DNA from: Paraburkholderia unamae
Lineage (GTDB): Bacteria; Pseudomonadota; Gammaproteobacteria; Burkholderiales; Burkholderiaceae
Assembly: GCF_003268775.1 (NCBI RefSeq)
Contig: NZ_QLSU01000019.1
Span: 1 to 64,000, forward strand
Direction of reading: 5' to 3'
Length of the DNA: 64,000 nt
Position numbers and translations under genes: made by a program. Below the pieces are notes generated by a model. The model was not told the DNA's origin, did not search any database, and saw only the letters and a program-made list of their open reading frames with translations. This document shows positions 1 through 8,521 of the stretch, piece after piece (within the stretch, counting starts at the first letter, position 1; every line of letters starts with the position of its first letter).

Positions 1-52
1 CCACGCCGATGATAGTGCGGATTGCCCGTGTGAAAGTAGGTAATCGTCAGGC
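1..52 (+). rRNA. rrf: 5S ribosomal RNA, 3' end (partial)
   Basis: The first 52 bases match the 3' half of a beta-proteobacterial 5S rRNA as I know it: the CGATGATAGTGCGGATTGCC segment, then the GTGTGAAAGTAGG loop E/helix IV region, ending in GTCAGGC, which would pair with the usual 5' TGCCTGAC. The 5' half lies before the window. It shows that an rRNA operon reads into the window on the plus strand. Confidence 0.93.
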
Positions 53-68
53 TCCTTATGCAGCAAGT

Positions 69-118
69 CCAGAACCCCGGTGTCTCCGAAAGAGAACCGG
101 GGTTCTGGCGTTTGGGCG
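69..118 (+). terminator. Hairpin after the rRNA operon
   Basis: A perfect 13-bp stem (69-81 with 96-108, arm CCAGAACCCCGGT) with a 14-base loop begins 16 bases after the 5S end. It is followed only by a short T-run, so it may act as terminator or as a 3' processing structure. Confidence 0.75.
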
Positions 119-155
119 TCTGAAATGCGTGTGCGGGCAAGGCACCGCGCGATAT

Positions 156-184
156 AAAAAAGCCGTCCCATGGACGGCTTTTTT
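156..184. terminator. Bidirectional intrinsic terminator
   Basis: A perfect 13-bp stem (156-168 and 172-184) with a 3-base loop. The arm is AAAAAAGCCGTCC, so each strand ends in a U-run. It lies between the rRNA operon (plus) and the M24 peptidase gene (minus) and can stop transcription from both sides. Confidence 0.9.
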
Positions 185-205
185 GCTTTATCAGCCTCGG
201 TGACA

Positions 206-865
206 CTACGCGAGCAGATCCTCGTAAAACGCCCCGAAGGGTCGCTCGGGGTGCGCAATCTGGATTTCGAGGATCCACAACCCAGGCGTCGGCTGCGCGT
301 CGTACTCGCCGAGGTCGCCCGCCTTGTAAATCGCATGCGGAAAGTCGCTTACGCGGTGACCCTTGATGTCGATGTTCAATTTCCAGCCATGCGCGCGGGC
401 GCGTTTGGCGGCATAGTCGTACAGCGCGATGCCGCTGCATCCGGTGCCGCGCCAGTGAATGGCGACTTCGTCGTAGATCGTCCTCGCAGCTCGAGCGCAA
501 GCCTGCATCTCGGGGTCACTACCGGTCACGAAGGTTGCGCCCGCATCGCCTTCGTGACGGTCCCAGACCGCGCCCAGATCGATGAAGAAAATATCGTTCT
601 CGCCCAGCACAGGGTCGCCAACCGAGCGCTCCTTGAAGATGCGCAGCGTGTTCTCGCCAAAGCGGATCAGCACGGGATGCCAGATCCGGTCCATACCCAA
701 CTCCTGCAAGATCGCTTTACCCAGTGCATTGGCCTCGGATTCGTGCATGCCCGGCCGGATTGCGGCGGCGATCTGATCGACCGCCTTCCAGGTCATCACA
801 CGGGCGTGTTCCATGGCGGCGAGCGAAAAGTGCTCGCCGACCGCCTGCTTGTTTTCGCTGCTCAC
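206..865 (-). CDS. M24-family metallopeptidase-like protein
   Basis: A 219-residue protein of the pita-bread fold family (Xaa-Pro aminopeptidase/methionine aminopeptidase class). Visible signs are the N-terminal IRPGMHESEAN segment, the FFIDLGAVWDRHEGDAGATF stretch carrying the first metal Asp residues, and the GHRVSDFPHA and EIQIAHPERPFG segments late in the chain. It is shorter than classic PepP because the N-terminal creatinase domain is absent. The start is GTG with GGGAG nine bases upstream. The protein is probably cytosolic and its substrate is unknown. The gene ends just after a bidirectional terminator and shows no operon partner. Confidence 0.85.
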   Translation of the reverse strand: MSSENKQAVGEHFSLAAMEHARVMTWKAVDQIAAAIRPGMHESEANALGKAILQELGMDRIWHPVLIRFGENTLRIFKERSVGDPVLGENDIFFIDLGAVWDRHEGDAGATFVTGSDPEMQACARAARTIYDEVAIHWRGTGCSGIALYDYAAKRARAHGWKLNIDIKGHRVSDFPHAIYKAGDLGEYDAQPTPGLWILEIQIAHPERPFGAFYEDLLA

Positions 866-1195
866 CAGATGTCGCTCCCGTTATCACTTGATTCAACGCA
901 CTGAATGCATCGACGCCGGTCATCACAACCGTGACGTCAAGGATGCACGTTGCCTCGATATATTCTCGCGTATATTTCGCTGCGTTGACAGTCGTGACCG
1001 GAGAACGAGTCGCGCCAGGACTCAACCAAAATAAGCTCCGGAACGTCGTCCCGCCACAACAGCCATGAGCGACGCGTTAGTTTCTTGTATCCGATGCTCG
1101 ATGAGTAATTTACAATTGCGAATGAGTCGTATTTAAGTATGTAATCGAGCACATTTCGGGTCATCGCCCGGTCTTCAGGGAACAACAAACACGCC
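866..1195. other. Intergenic region between M24 gene and TonB receptor
   Basis: About 330 bases between two divergent genes with no convincing reading frame. The half next to the receptor is AT-rich and holds the Fur-like site listed separately. Confidence 0.6.
1117..1134 (+). promoter_or_regulatory. Possible Fur box upstream of TonB receptor
   Basis: The 18-mer TGCGAATGAGTCGTATTT matches 14 of 18 positions of the Fur-type sequence TGAGAATGATTCTCATTT. It lies about 60 bases before the receptor start. A TonB-dependent siderophore receptor is a typical Fur target, so placement and gene agree, but the match is imperfect. Confidence 0.4.
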
Positions 1196-3388
1196 ATGCC
1201 ACAACGGGGAACGCAGCAAAACGCCAATCGCCGCACAGCGGTATCGTCGGCAGTCGATCGTCTTTTCGTCGGGTTGGCCGCGGCCGCGGCGTTGCAGGCC
1301 AGCGCTTATGCGCAGGACACGGCGCCGCAAGGCAGTGCCGCTTCGCAATCGGACGTGTTGCCTGCGGTCGTCGTCAAGGCCGCGGCGGCCCCTGGGGAAT
1401 TGCCCGCGCCATATGCGGGGGGCCAGGTGGCGCGAGGCGGCAGCATCGGCGTGCTCGGCACATCGAACGTGATGGACCAGCCATTTAGCACGACGAACTA
1501 TACCGATCAGATGATCCGCGATACGCAGGCCCGTACGATCGGCGACGTCGTTGTCAATAACGCATCGGTGCGCACGGAGCAAAGCAGCGGCGGCTTTGGC
1601 GACGTGTTCCAGATTCGCGGCTTCGACGTACAGGCGACCGATGTCGCGCTCAACGGTCTGTACGGCATGGTCTCGGCCGCACGCGTGCCGGTGAACCTGC
1701 TCGAACGTGTGGAAGTCCTGCAAGGCCCGGGTTCGCTCATGTACGGCATGGGGCCGGGCGGTAGCGTCGGCGGCGCCATCAACATCGTCACCAAGCGTGC
1801 GGACGACGAACCGCTCACGCGTCTCACGGCGATGTACCAGTCGAAGGGACAGTTCGGCATGGCTGCCGACATTGGCCGCCGTTTCGGCGACGAGGGCCAG
1901 TGGGGCGTGCGCTTCAATGGTCAGATCAACGACGGGCAAACCGGCATCGCGCACGGCAACCAGCTTCAGGGCGACAGCTCGATCGGCCTGGACTATCGCG
2001 GCAAACAATTGCGCTGGTCGTTCGACGCCTATAACGTCGCAGAGAACACCGATGAGTTTCGCTCGCAGATCGGCTTCGGCACGGCAACCGCCGTACCGGC
2101 CGCGCCGTCGGGATACAGCAACCTTTATCCTGGTTCGAAGCTGAAGTTGCGCGACACGGCCGTCATGACGCGCCTCGAGTACGACATCAACCCGCACGTA
2201 ACCGTGTACGGCGCAGCGGGCGAGCATTACGGCACGTCGGCGCAGAATTTCCCGTACGCGGCCGATATGACCTCCGCCGGCGCGTTCAACGTGTACAACG
2301 GCTACTACGACCAGTACACGCGCACGAAGACCGTCGACGCAGGCTTTCGCTTCCACTTCGACACCTTCGGCGTCAAGCACACACTGGTCACGGGCATCAC
2401 GAGCCTGAATCAGGAGATCGGCTACTTCTATGCGCTGGGCTCGACCGCCGTGGCGTCTAGCCTCTACAATCCCACGCCGCTTCCCCCCATGGACGTCGCG
2501 CGCGGCGACGCGCAACGCAGTTCGCAGTTGCGCCTGAACAGCCAGCAGGTCATCGACACGATGTCGTTCTTCAACGACCGTCTGCTCATCACGGGCGGTT
2601 TCCGCCGACAGACGATCGGGCAGGACAACTACGACCCGACCACCGGCTTGCAGCAAAGCTCGATCGACCAGCAGGCGATCACACCGCTCGCGGGCATCGT
2701 GTTCAAGCCATTGTCGAATATTTCGGTGTACGGAAATTTCACATCGGGTCTCACGAACGGCGGCACGGCGCCGGCCGAAGCCGCCAACGCGGGTCAAGCG
2801 TTCGCGCCGTACAAGTCGAACCAGTACGAAGCGGGCGTCAAGGCGGACTGGGGCCACGTCATGACCTCGGCCGCGATCTTCCAGATTTCGCAGCCGAACG
2901 CCGTTATGGATCCGACGACGAAAATCTACGGATATAACGGCAAGACGCGTGTGCGCGGTCTCGAACTGTCCACCTACGGCGAGGTGTTTCGCAGCCTGCG
3001 CCTGATGGCGAGCGCGACCTTCTACGACCCGAAGCTTTCGGGCACGGCGGGCGGCGCGCAGGACGGCAACGAACCGGGCGGCGTGCCGAAGTTTGCCTTC
3101 AACCTCGGCGCCGACTACGATCTGCCCTGGGTGCAGGGGCTGAGCGTCAACGGCCGCATTATCCACACGGGCGCGCAGTACTACGATTCGAGCAATGCCT
3201 TGCGACTGCCCGCGTGGACGCGCTATGACGTGGGCCTGCGTTACGAGACGCAGATTGCGGCAAAGGATGTCGTGTTCCGCGCGAACGTCCAGAATCTCTT
3301 TGGCAGCCGCTACTGGATCCAGCAGGGGACCTACGTGACGAACGCCGCGCCGCGCACCGTACTGGTTTCCGCGCAGATCGACTTCTGA
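1196..3388 (+). CDS. TonB-dependent siderophore receptor
   Basis: A 730-residue outer-membrane transporter. Residues 1-40 look like a signal peptide ending near AQ. A TonB-box-like DVLPAVVV follows, then a plug domain with FQIRGFD, LLERVEVLQGPGSLMYG and GGAINIVTKR, which are hallmark plug motifs. The rest is a 22-strand-type barrel ending in a terminal aromatic residue (VLVSAQIDF). Length and motifs fit hydroxamate-type ferric siderophore receptors. It is transcribed alone, with no siderophore synthesis genes beside it, so it may take up foreign siderophores. The ligand cannot be read from the sequence. Confidence 0.93.
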   Translation: MPQRGTQQNANRRTAVSSAVDRLFVGLAAAAALQASAYAQDTAPQGSAASQSDVLPAVVVKAAAAPGELPAPYAGGQVARGGSIGVLGTSNVMDQPFSTTNYTDQMIRDTQARTIGDVVVNNASVRTEQSSGGFGDVFQIRGFDVQATDVALNGLYGMVSAARVPVNLLERVEVLQGPGSLMYGMGPGGSVGGAINIVTKRADDEPLTRLTAMYQSKGQFGMAADIGRRFGDEGQWGVRFNGQINDGQTGIAHGNQLQGDSSIGLDYRGKQLRWSFDAYNVAENTDEFRSQIGFGTATAVPAAPSGYSNLYPGSKLKLRDTAVMTRLEYDINPHVTVYGAAGEHYGTSAQNFPYAADMTSAGAFNVYNGYYDQYTRTKTVDAGFRFHFDTFGVKHTLVTGITSLNQEIGYFYALGSTAVASSLYNPTPLPPMDVARGDAQRSSQLRLNSQQVIDTMSFFNDRLLITGGFRRQTIGQDNYDPTTGLQQSSIDQQAITPLAGIVFKPLSNISVYGNFTSGLTNGGTAPAEAANAGQAFAPYKSNQYEAGVKADWGHVMTSAAIFQISQPNAVMDPTTKIYGYNGKTRVRGLELSTYGEVFRSLRLMASATFYDPKLSGTAGGAQDGNEPGGVPKFAFNLGADYDLPWVQGLSVNGRIIHTGAQYYDSSNALRLPAWTRYDVGLRYETQIAAKDVVFRANVQNLFGSRYWIQQGTYVTNAAPRTVLVSAQIDF

Positions 3389-3397
3389 GGCCAGGTT

Positions 3398-3424
3398 CGC
3401 GGGCACGGGAAGTCCCGGCCCGCG
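3398..3424. terminator. GC-rich hairpin between convergent genes
   Basis: The stem CGCGGGC-A-CGGGA / TCCCG-GCCCGCG forms 12 pairs with one bulged A and a 2-base loop, directly between the convergent TonB receptor and MBL hydrolase genes. It has no U-run, so termination activity is inferred from position and stability only. Confidence 0.55.
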
Positions 3425-3436
3425 CCTGCGAGCCGG

Positions 3437-4282
3437 CTATTGATACCTGCTCAGGTCCAGCCGGTATCCGCCGCTGCAACAACTACGTATCCGGCCAATC
3501 CCGGTGACGTGCGGGCCTGCCACCAGCGTGTCTTCGGTTGCGAGTTGCGCGAGCAACCGCTCGCGCGTGCGGACTGCCTGCTGCGGGTCCACGTCGAAGC
3601 CTATGCTCCAGTCCGGATAGCGCAATTGCAGTAACGTCGAATGAATGACGTCGCCCCAGATGAGTACTTGCTGGTCTGCGTCGCGTATCTGCACGCCGCT
3701 GTGGCCCGGCGTATGACCGTGAAGCGGCACGAGCGACACGCCGGGGATGACTTCGCTATTCGCGGGCAATGCCGTCACGCGTCCCGCATAGGCTTCCAGC
3801 ACCGACGTTGCCAGCCGGAACAAACCGGCCTCCGCCATACGAGGATATTGCTCCGGCGACGTCGCATCGGTCCAGAACGCCCATTCTTCTTCCGAAAGGA
3901 ATAGCGTGGCGTTCGGATACAACGCAAGCCCGTCGTCATTGATTAGTCCTCCAACATGATCTTCATGCAGATGAGAGAGGATGATGCCCTGTACCTGGTC
4001 GAACGCGTACCCTGCCGCGCGCAAGGCCTCGGGGGCTTTGCCGAAGCGCGGTCCGAGCTCACGACCACAGCCTGCATCGATAAGCCATAGTTCGTCGTTC
4101 CTTTTCAATGCGAACGCATTGATTGGCTCGGGAGACGGCCCCGATGCGGGAAGCCCCGCGCTCTTGAACAGTTCCGCGCCTTCCTCCGAGGCCGCAGCGC
4201 GAATCATCTCCGTGCCGCAGAGAAAAATGCCGTCCAGCAGGGTAATCAGCGTGAATTCGCCAATCCGGTGTTCCTCAATCAC
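3437..4282 (-). CDS. MBL-fold metallo-hydrolase
   Basis: A 281-residue metallo-beta-lactamase-fold enzyme. The zinc motif is SHLHEDHVGG (HxHxDH), followed by HGHTPGHSG, WGDVIH and a late GPH histidine. It resembles quorum-quenching lactonases and related soluble hydrolases, and the substrate is not predictable. The start is taken as GTG at 4282, because AGGAGA lies eight bases upstream and the GTG overlaps the TGA stop of the MFS gene (GTGA), implying translational coupling. An upstream ATG in the same frame lies inside the MFS gene and is unlikely. It is the last gene of a dehydrogenase-MFS-hydrolase unit. Confidence 0.88.
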   Translation of the reverse strand: MIEEHRIGEFTLITLLDGIFLCGTEMIRAAASEEGAELFKSAGLPASGPSPEPINAFALKRNDELWLIDAGCGRELGPRFGKAPEALRAAGYAFDQVQGIILSHLHEDHVGGLINDDGLALYPNATLFLSEEEWAFWTDATSPEQYPRMAEAGLFRLATSVLEAYAGRVTALPANSEVIPGVSLVPLHGHTPGHSGVQIRDADQQVLIWGDVIHSTLLQLRYPDWSIGFDVDPQQAVRTRERLLAQLATEDTLVAGPHVTGIGRIRSCCSGGYRLDLSRYQ

Positions 4283-5517
4283 TTCTGTTTCTCCTGAGTC
4301 GTGAATTCTCGATGAGTGGATGAAGCCATTTGCGCGTCGAGCCGCGACTTGTGACGACGCCCGATTTGCAGCGCCAGTGCCGCTACGGAAGCGGCCGCAG
4401 CCATTGCCATCACTGCGGTCCAGCCGCCGGTTCTCCACGCGAAGCTTGCCGCGCTCGAACCCGCAGCGCCGAAGCTGAATTGCGAGGCCATGAATACCGT
4501 GTTGTAGCGTCCGCGTGCTGAACCAGCGGTCGCCAGGATTCGCGATTGATTACTGATGAGGGAGATTTGCAGTCCGGCAATCATCAGGACTGCTCCAATG
4601 ACAAGCCCGACGAGATTGACGAGGGCAATCATCAGAATGAAGCTTGCCGTGACAAGTGCCGCTCCGATGCGGCCGGCGCTTTCACCCGCCATGCGTACGC
4701 CATAGGGCGCGACGACGACACCGACAAGAGCGAACACGCCGAACATGCCGGCGGCGCTGCTGGTCAACTGAAACTTCGGCCCCTGCAACAGCAGCGTGAG
4801 AATCGTCCAGAACGCGCTGAAGCCGAAGAAAAGGAGGCTCTGCGTCAGTGACGCGCGGCGCAATTCGCGCTCATCGCGCACGAGCACGAACAGCGAAAGC
4901 AGCAGTTCGACGTAGGGTTCGCGTGATGCGGGCCTGCTGCGCGGAAGCCGTGCCGCCAGTCCCAGCAGCATCAGTAAAACGAGCGCGGCGCCCAGCACGA
5001 ACATCGCGCGCCAGCCGAACCAGGCGCCGACGAATCCGCTTACTGTTCTCGATAGCAGCACGCCGATAAGCAGCGCGCTCGTGACAACCGCAACGATGCG
5101 TTCGCGGCTGTCCGTGGACGCGAGTTCCGAAGCGAGGGGAATGATCTGCTGGGCGATCGTTGCGAATATGCCGACCAGCACCGAGGCGAACGCCAGGCTG
5201 TAAAGTCCGGGCGCCACACTTGCTGACGCCATCGCCAGTATCAAACCGAAGCACTGGAGCAATATCAGCCGCCGCCGATCGATTCTGTCGCCCAGCGGCA
5301 CGAGCAATACGAGGCCCAGTGCATAGCCGATTTGCGTAGCGGTCGACACGAGGCTTGCATCGGCGCCTGTGTGAAACGCATCGGCGATCAGGCCGAGTAA
5401 CGGCTGGTTGTAGTACTGGGTGCCGACCGAGAGTCCGGTCGCCACCGAAAGCAGCAGGATGAGGCCGCGGGTTGGCGGCTGCGCGGTAGACGCCGATTTC
5501 GAATGCGGGGCGCTCAT
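4279..5517 (-). CDS. MFS transporter (YnfM-like)
   Basis: About 412 residues with roughly 12 hydrophobic segments. The first helix ends in QYYNQPLLGLIADAF, a motif shared by YnfM-type drug/solute exporters, and the loop GDRIDRRRLIL is the typical MFS motif A region. The start is placed at the ATG preceded by AGGGCGG, 13 codons inside the longest frame, whose first ATG has no ribosome-binding site. It sits in the inner membrane, probably as an exporter. It overlaps the MBL hydrolase start by four bases and lies 150 bases after the dehydrogenase gene, so the three probably form one LysR-controlled unit. Confidence 0.88.
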   Translation of the reverse strand: MSAPHSKSASTAQPPTRGLILLLSVATGLSVGTQYYNQPLLGLIADAFHTGADASLVSTATQIGYALGLVLLVPLGDRIDRRRLILLQCFGLILAMASASVAPGLYSLAFASVLVGIFATIAQQIIPLASELASTDSRERIVAVVTSALLIGVLLSRTVSGFVGAWFGWRAMFVLGAALVLLMLLGLAARLPRSRPASREPYVELLLSLFVLVRDERELRRASLTQSLLFFGFSAFWTILTLLLQGPKFQLTSSAAGMFGVFALVGVVVAPYGVRMAGESAGRIGAALVTASFILMIALVNLVGLVIGAVLMIAGLQISLISNQSRILATAGSARGRYNTVFMASQFSFGAAGSSAASFAWRTGGWTAVMAMAAAASVAALALQIGRRHKSRLDAQMASSTHREFTTQEKQK

Positions 5518-5667
5518 GACACCGCCCTGACGCGCGTCGGCTTGCGCGGCCGCCATGATTTAGCGGGCGCAACTCGGATTTTGAACAAGATAGGTCCTTC
5601 CTGCTCTCAGGCGAGAGAGGCGCGTAGAAGTTGCTGAGGAGAGTGGCGGCGATCGCTCGCGCCGGGG

Positions 5668-6621
5668 TTATTTCGACATGACGCGCACAGGTGAGCCGCG
5701 CAACCAGGCAAGAACGTTCTCGACTGTCTCTTCGTAAAACACCTTGTACGTCCCGTGCGTGACGAAGCCGATATGCGGCGTGGCGAGCACATTGTCGAGC
5801 GTGCGAAACGGGTGGCCGGCGGGTAACGGTTCGGTGTCGAACACGTCAAGCGCCGCTCCGGCGATTGCCCGTCGGGTGAGCGCATGGATGAGCGCCGTCT
5901 CGTCGACCAGTGGCCCGCGCGATGTATTGACCAGCCATGCATGCGGTTTCATCAATGCCAGTTCCGGTGCGCCGACGATGCCCTGTGTGCGCGCCGAGAG
6001 GACCAGATGAATCGAAAGCCAGTCCGCCGCGCGCAGCAAAGTGGTCTTGTCGACAAGCGTTGCACCCGCGGCCTCGGCGGCTTCCGGCGTGAGGTTCTGA
6101 CTCCACGCCAGAACCCGCATGCCGAAGGCGCGACCGATTGCAGCAACGCGCGCGCCGGTTTTGCCCAGACCGAGAAGACCAAGCGTGCTGCCCTCGAGGT
6201 CGGCTCCGACGCCTACCTGCCATCCGCCGTTGCGCATCGACGCATGTTCAGCGGGAATATGGCGGGCCGCCGCGAGAATCAAGGCCCACGTTAGTTCGGG
6301 CGCACCATTGCCCCGGCCTCCGGTTGCGCTGACAACCACGCCCTGTCGTTGCGCGGCGTCCAGGTCGATCGCGGCGTTGTAAGGCGCGTTTGAACCGATG
6401 AACTTGAGGTTGGGCAGTCGGCTCAGGATGGGGGCGGTAAGGGGCGTGCGTTCCCGCATCACGCAGATGGCGTCGAACGGTTGCAGCCTTTCCGCCAGCA
6501 TGTCGATATCCGTCAAATGGTCGCGAAACACGGTGATTTCCGCGATCTTCTCCACTTCGGACCAGTTTGCACTTTGCAGTGCAACACCCTGGTAGTCGTC
6601 AAGGATAGCTAATCGAATCAT
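5668..6621 (-). CDS. D-2-hydroxyacid dehydrogenase family protein
   Basis: A 317-residue NAD(P)-dependent oxidoreductase of the D-isomer-specific 2-hydroxyacid dehydrogenase family. The Rossmann motif is LGLLGLGKTGARVAAIG. Catalytic residues appear as Arg in NTSRGPLVDE, Glu in DTEPLP and His in ATPHIGF. The N-terminal LAILDDYQGVAL is typical of a subgroup found in Burkholderiales. ATG at 6621 is chosen because GGAG lies seven bases upstream; the much longer frame runs into the divergent LysR gene. It is the first gene of the unit with the MFS transporter and MBL hydrolase. The true hydroxyacid substrate is unknown. Confidence 0.92.
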   Translation of the reverse strand: MIRLAILDDYQGVALQSANWSEVEKIAEITVFRDHLTDIDMLAERLQPFDAICVMRERTPLTAPILSRLPNLKFIGSNAPYNAAIDLDAAQRQGVVVSATGGRGNGAPELTWALILAAARHIPAEHASMRNGGWQVGVGADLEGSTLGLLGLGKTGARVAAIGRAFGMRVLAWSQNLTPEAAEAAGATLVDKTTLLRAADWLSIHLVLSARTQGIVGAPELALMKPHAWLVNTSRGPLVDETALIHALTRRAIAGAALDVFDTEPLPAGHPFRTLDNVLATPHIGFVTHGTYKVFYEETVENVLAWLRGSPVRVMSK

Positions 6622-6678
6622 GCCGTCACTCCGTTCTGAATTTGTCATGCGGTGAATCACCTTTTCCGATATATTGAC

Positions 6679-6699
6679 TTGTCGGTACATATGTGACAA
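6679..6699. promoter_or_regulatory. LysR-type operator (TTGTC-N11-GACAA)
   Basis: A perfect interrupted palindrome, TTGTC with 11 bases and GACAA, in the gap between the divergent dehydrogenase and LysR genes. It fits the T-N11-A rule for LysR-type regulator sites and lies 36 bases before the LysR start codon. Confidence 0.65.
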
Positions 6700-6734
6700 A
6701 TTGAACGTAGTAATGGCACCTATCTCTGGCAGCA

Positions 6735-7694
6735 ATGAAAGACGCAACGCTACGCAAGCTCGACCTGAATCTCCTTCATGTTTTCTCCGTGCTGATGGAG
6801 GAGAAAAGCGTGAGCCGGGCGGCCGAGCGTCTGTACATCGGTCAGCCCGGGCTTTCCAGCGCGCTGCGGCGCCTGCGTGAAGCGCTGGACGACGAGTTGT
6901 TCGTGCGTGTCGGGCGAGGGCTGGAACCCACGCCGAGGGCGTTGGCGATTGCGCCCGAAATTGCCGGCGCGCTCTCGACAATCGAGCGCGCCGTGCGGCC
7001 GCCGCAGGCGTTCGACCCTGCAACGTGGCGAGGCGAATTCCGGGTCGGGATGTGCGATAACTTCGAAATGGCGTTTTTGGGCGTATTGACGGCGCGCATT
7101 CGCGAGTTGGCGCCACATGCGCGCGTCGTGGCCGTTGCATCAACGAAGCGTGATTCCGTCGCGCTGCTCGAGCGAGGTGCGTACGACTTCAGTGTGGCTG
7201 TTCACGAAGAGCCTGCTTCCTGGCATATCCGGGACGCTTTGTTCGATCAGCGTTTCGTTTGCCTTTATGACCCGAAGCAGTTGAAGTTGACGCTGCCGTT
7301 GAGCATCGAGCAGTACGTGAAGGCGCAACACGTCATCGTTTCGTCGGAGGGTAACGATACGACAAGCATCGATGCATTTCTCGATGGCGCGGGAATCCGG
7401 CGCAGCGTCGTTGCCGGCGTGTCGCGTCACACAGCGGTTGCGCCGGTATTGCAGTCGGTTCCGGCGATCGCTACGGTGCCGGAAACGGTCGCGCATTGCA
7501 TGGCGCGGCTCCACGGTCTCGAAGTGTGCCTGCCGCCGCTGGATTTGCCGATGGAGCCCATCTCAGTGCTTTACCGTCGAACCGACCAGATGGACGGACG
7601 TTCCATCTGGTTTCGGCGGCTATTCGCCGACGTGGTGGCGCAGGCGCTGAAGACCTCGGGCTGCCGGCCGTCGACGCCCGCCGCGGCTGCGTGA
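6735..7694 (+). CDS. LysR-type transcriptional regulator
   Basis: A 319-residue regulator. The N-terminal winged helix is LDLNLLHVFSVLMEEKSVSRAAERLYIGQPGLSSALRRLREA, split here only by reading: the recognition helix is SRAAERLYIGQPGLSSALRR. The remainder is the periplasmic-binding-like effector domain. The subgroup with LDLNLLHVF and a TWRGEFRVG domain entry resembles NodD/SyrM-like regulators. It is divergent from the dehydrogenase-MFS-MBL unit with an operator in between, so it most likely controls that unit. The effector is unknown. Confidence 0.92.
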   Translation: MKDATLRKLDLNLLHVFSVLMEEKSVSRAAERLYIGQPGLSSALRRLREALDDELFVRVGRGLEPTPRALAIAPEIAGALSTIERAVRPPQAFDPATWRGEFRVGMCDNFEMAFLGVLTARIRELAPHARVVAVASTKRDSVALLERGAYDFSVAVHEEPASWHIRDALFDQRFVCLYDPKQLKLTLPLSIEQYVKAQHVIVSSEGNDTTSIDAFLDGAGIRRSVVAGVSRHTAVAPVLQSVPAIATVPETVAHCMARLHGLEVCLPPLDLPMEPISVLYRRTDQMDGRSIWFRRLFADVVAQALKTSGCRPSTPAAAA

Positions 7695-7716
7695 CGCCGA
7701 CGCTCTTGCGCCGCTT

Positions 7717-8343
7717 CTAGCGTGTTCGAGCGGGGCGCTGTTGCGCGTCCCACGCGCTCATGATCGAGGTGATGGCGGTGTTGATGACCCGCAGCCCCAC
7801 ACCGTCGCGCACGAGTGTCGAGATGCCGGTCAGGAAGCTGTCGAACACGGTGGCGACGCTCGAAATGTCGGTATCGGCGGCCAGTTCGCCGTTGGCGATG
7901 CCGCGCTCCACGCATGCCTTGATCCCCGCGCGGGTTCGCGCGCGCGACTGCGTGAGCGCCTGAGTCACCGCAGCGTTTTCGGGCGACGGCGCGCTCATCA
8001 CCCCGAGCGCGACCATGCAGCCCTTCGGATGACCGCGCTCGCATTGCATCTTTGCCGAAGCCCGCAGCATCGTTTCGATAGCGTCGCGCGGGCTCAGCGT
8101 CGTGTCCCACAGAGGCTCGCTCACGATCGCGTATTTCGACAGATAGCGCTGCGCGCACTCCTGAAATAGCGCCTCTTTCGAGCCAAAAGCCGCGTAAAAG
8201 CTGGGTGCGGAGATCCCGCCGCCGATGCTGGATTTGAGCTGGCTAAGCGATGTGGCTTCGTAGCCCTGTTCCCAGAACAAATGCAACGCCTGTTCGATGG
8301 CGTAGTCCCGGTCGAACTGGCGGGGTCTGCCCATTTGCGCCAT
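7717..8343 (-). CDS. TetR/AcrR-family repressor
   Basis: About 208 residues. The TetR helix-turn-helix is seen in ALHLFWEQGYEATSLSQL and SAPSFYAAFGSKEALFQEC near residues 20-60. The C-terminal half has the CxxxCMV-like QCERGHPKGCMVALG segment found in the AcuR/NemR-like TetR group. The start is set at ATG 8343 because AAGGAGG lies five bases upstream; a longer frame begins 11 codons earlier without a good site. Divergent from the MFS exporter at 8522, so it is probably its repressor. Confidence 0.9.
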   Translation of the reverse strand: MAQMGRPRQFDRDYAIEQALHLFWEQGYEATSLSQLKSSIGGGISAPSFYAAFGSKEALFQECAQRYLSKYAIVSEPLWDTTLSPRDAIETMLRASAKMQCERGHPKGCMVALGVMSAPSPENAAVTQALTQSRARTRAGIKACVERGIANGELAADTDISSVATVFDSFLTGISTLVRDGVGLRVINTAITSIMSAWDAQQRPARTR

Positions 8344-8406
8344 CGCGCCCTCCTTTTGCACCAGATTCTTTGTCACTCATATAAATACTATTCGATACAG
8401 AAGTCG

Positions 8407-8436
8407 TTGACAAGTGTGTTACGTCGCCGCTACATT
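8407..8436 (+). promoter_or_regulatory. Sigma-70-like promoter for the MFS gene
   Basis: TTGACA (8407-8412), an 18-base spacer and TACATT (8431-8436) form a good housekeeping-type promoter directed at the MFS gene. The following stretch up to about 8460 (TATATCGATCAGTATATATA) is unusually AT-rich and is a plausible site for the divergent TetR protein. Confidence 0.55.
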
Positions 8437-8521
8437 TATATCGATCAGTATATATATCGTGCGTGAGCGGGGCCCAACCGGCAAACGCGGCATGTGACTT
8501 CTCTTCGACAAAGGATTCCTT

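Noticed and set aside
9..203. 64-codon frame at the left edge
   Set aside because: It runs through the 5S rRNA end and two terminator hairpins.
1175..3406. 743-codon minus-strand open frame
   Set aside because: It is the antisense of the TonB receptor; Arg/Val/Ala-rich sequence without motifs, produced by high third-position GC.
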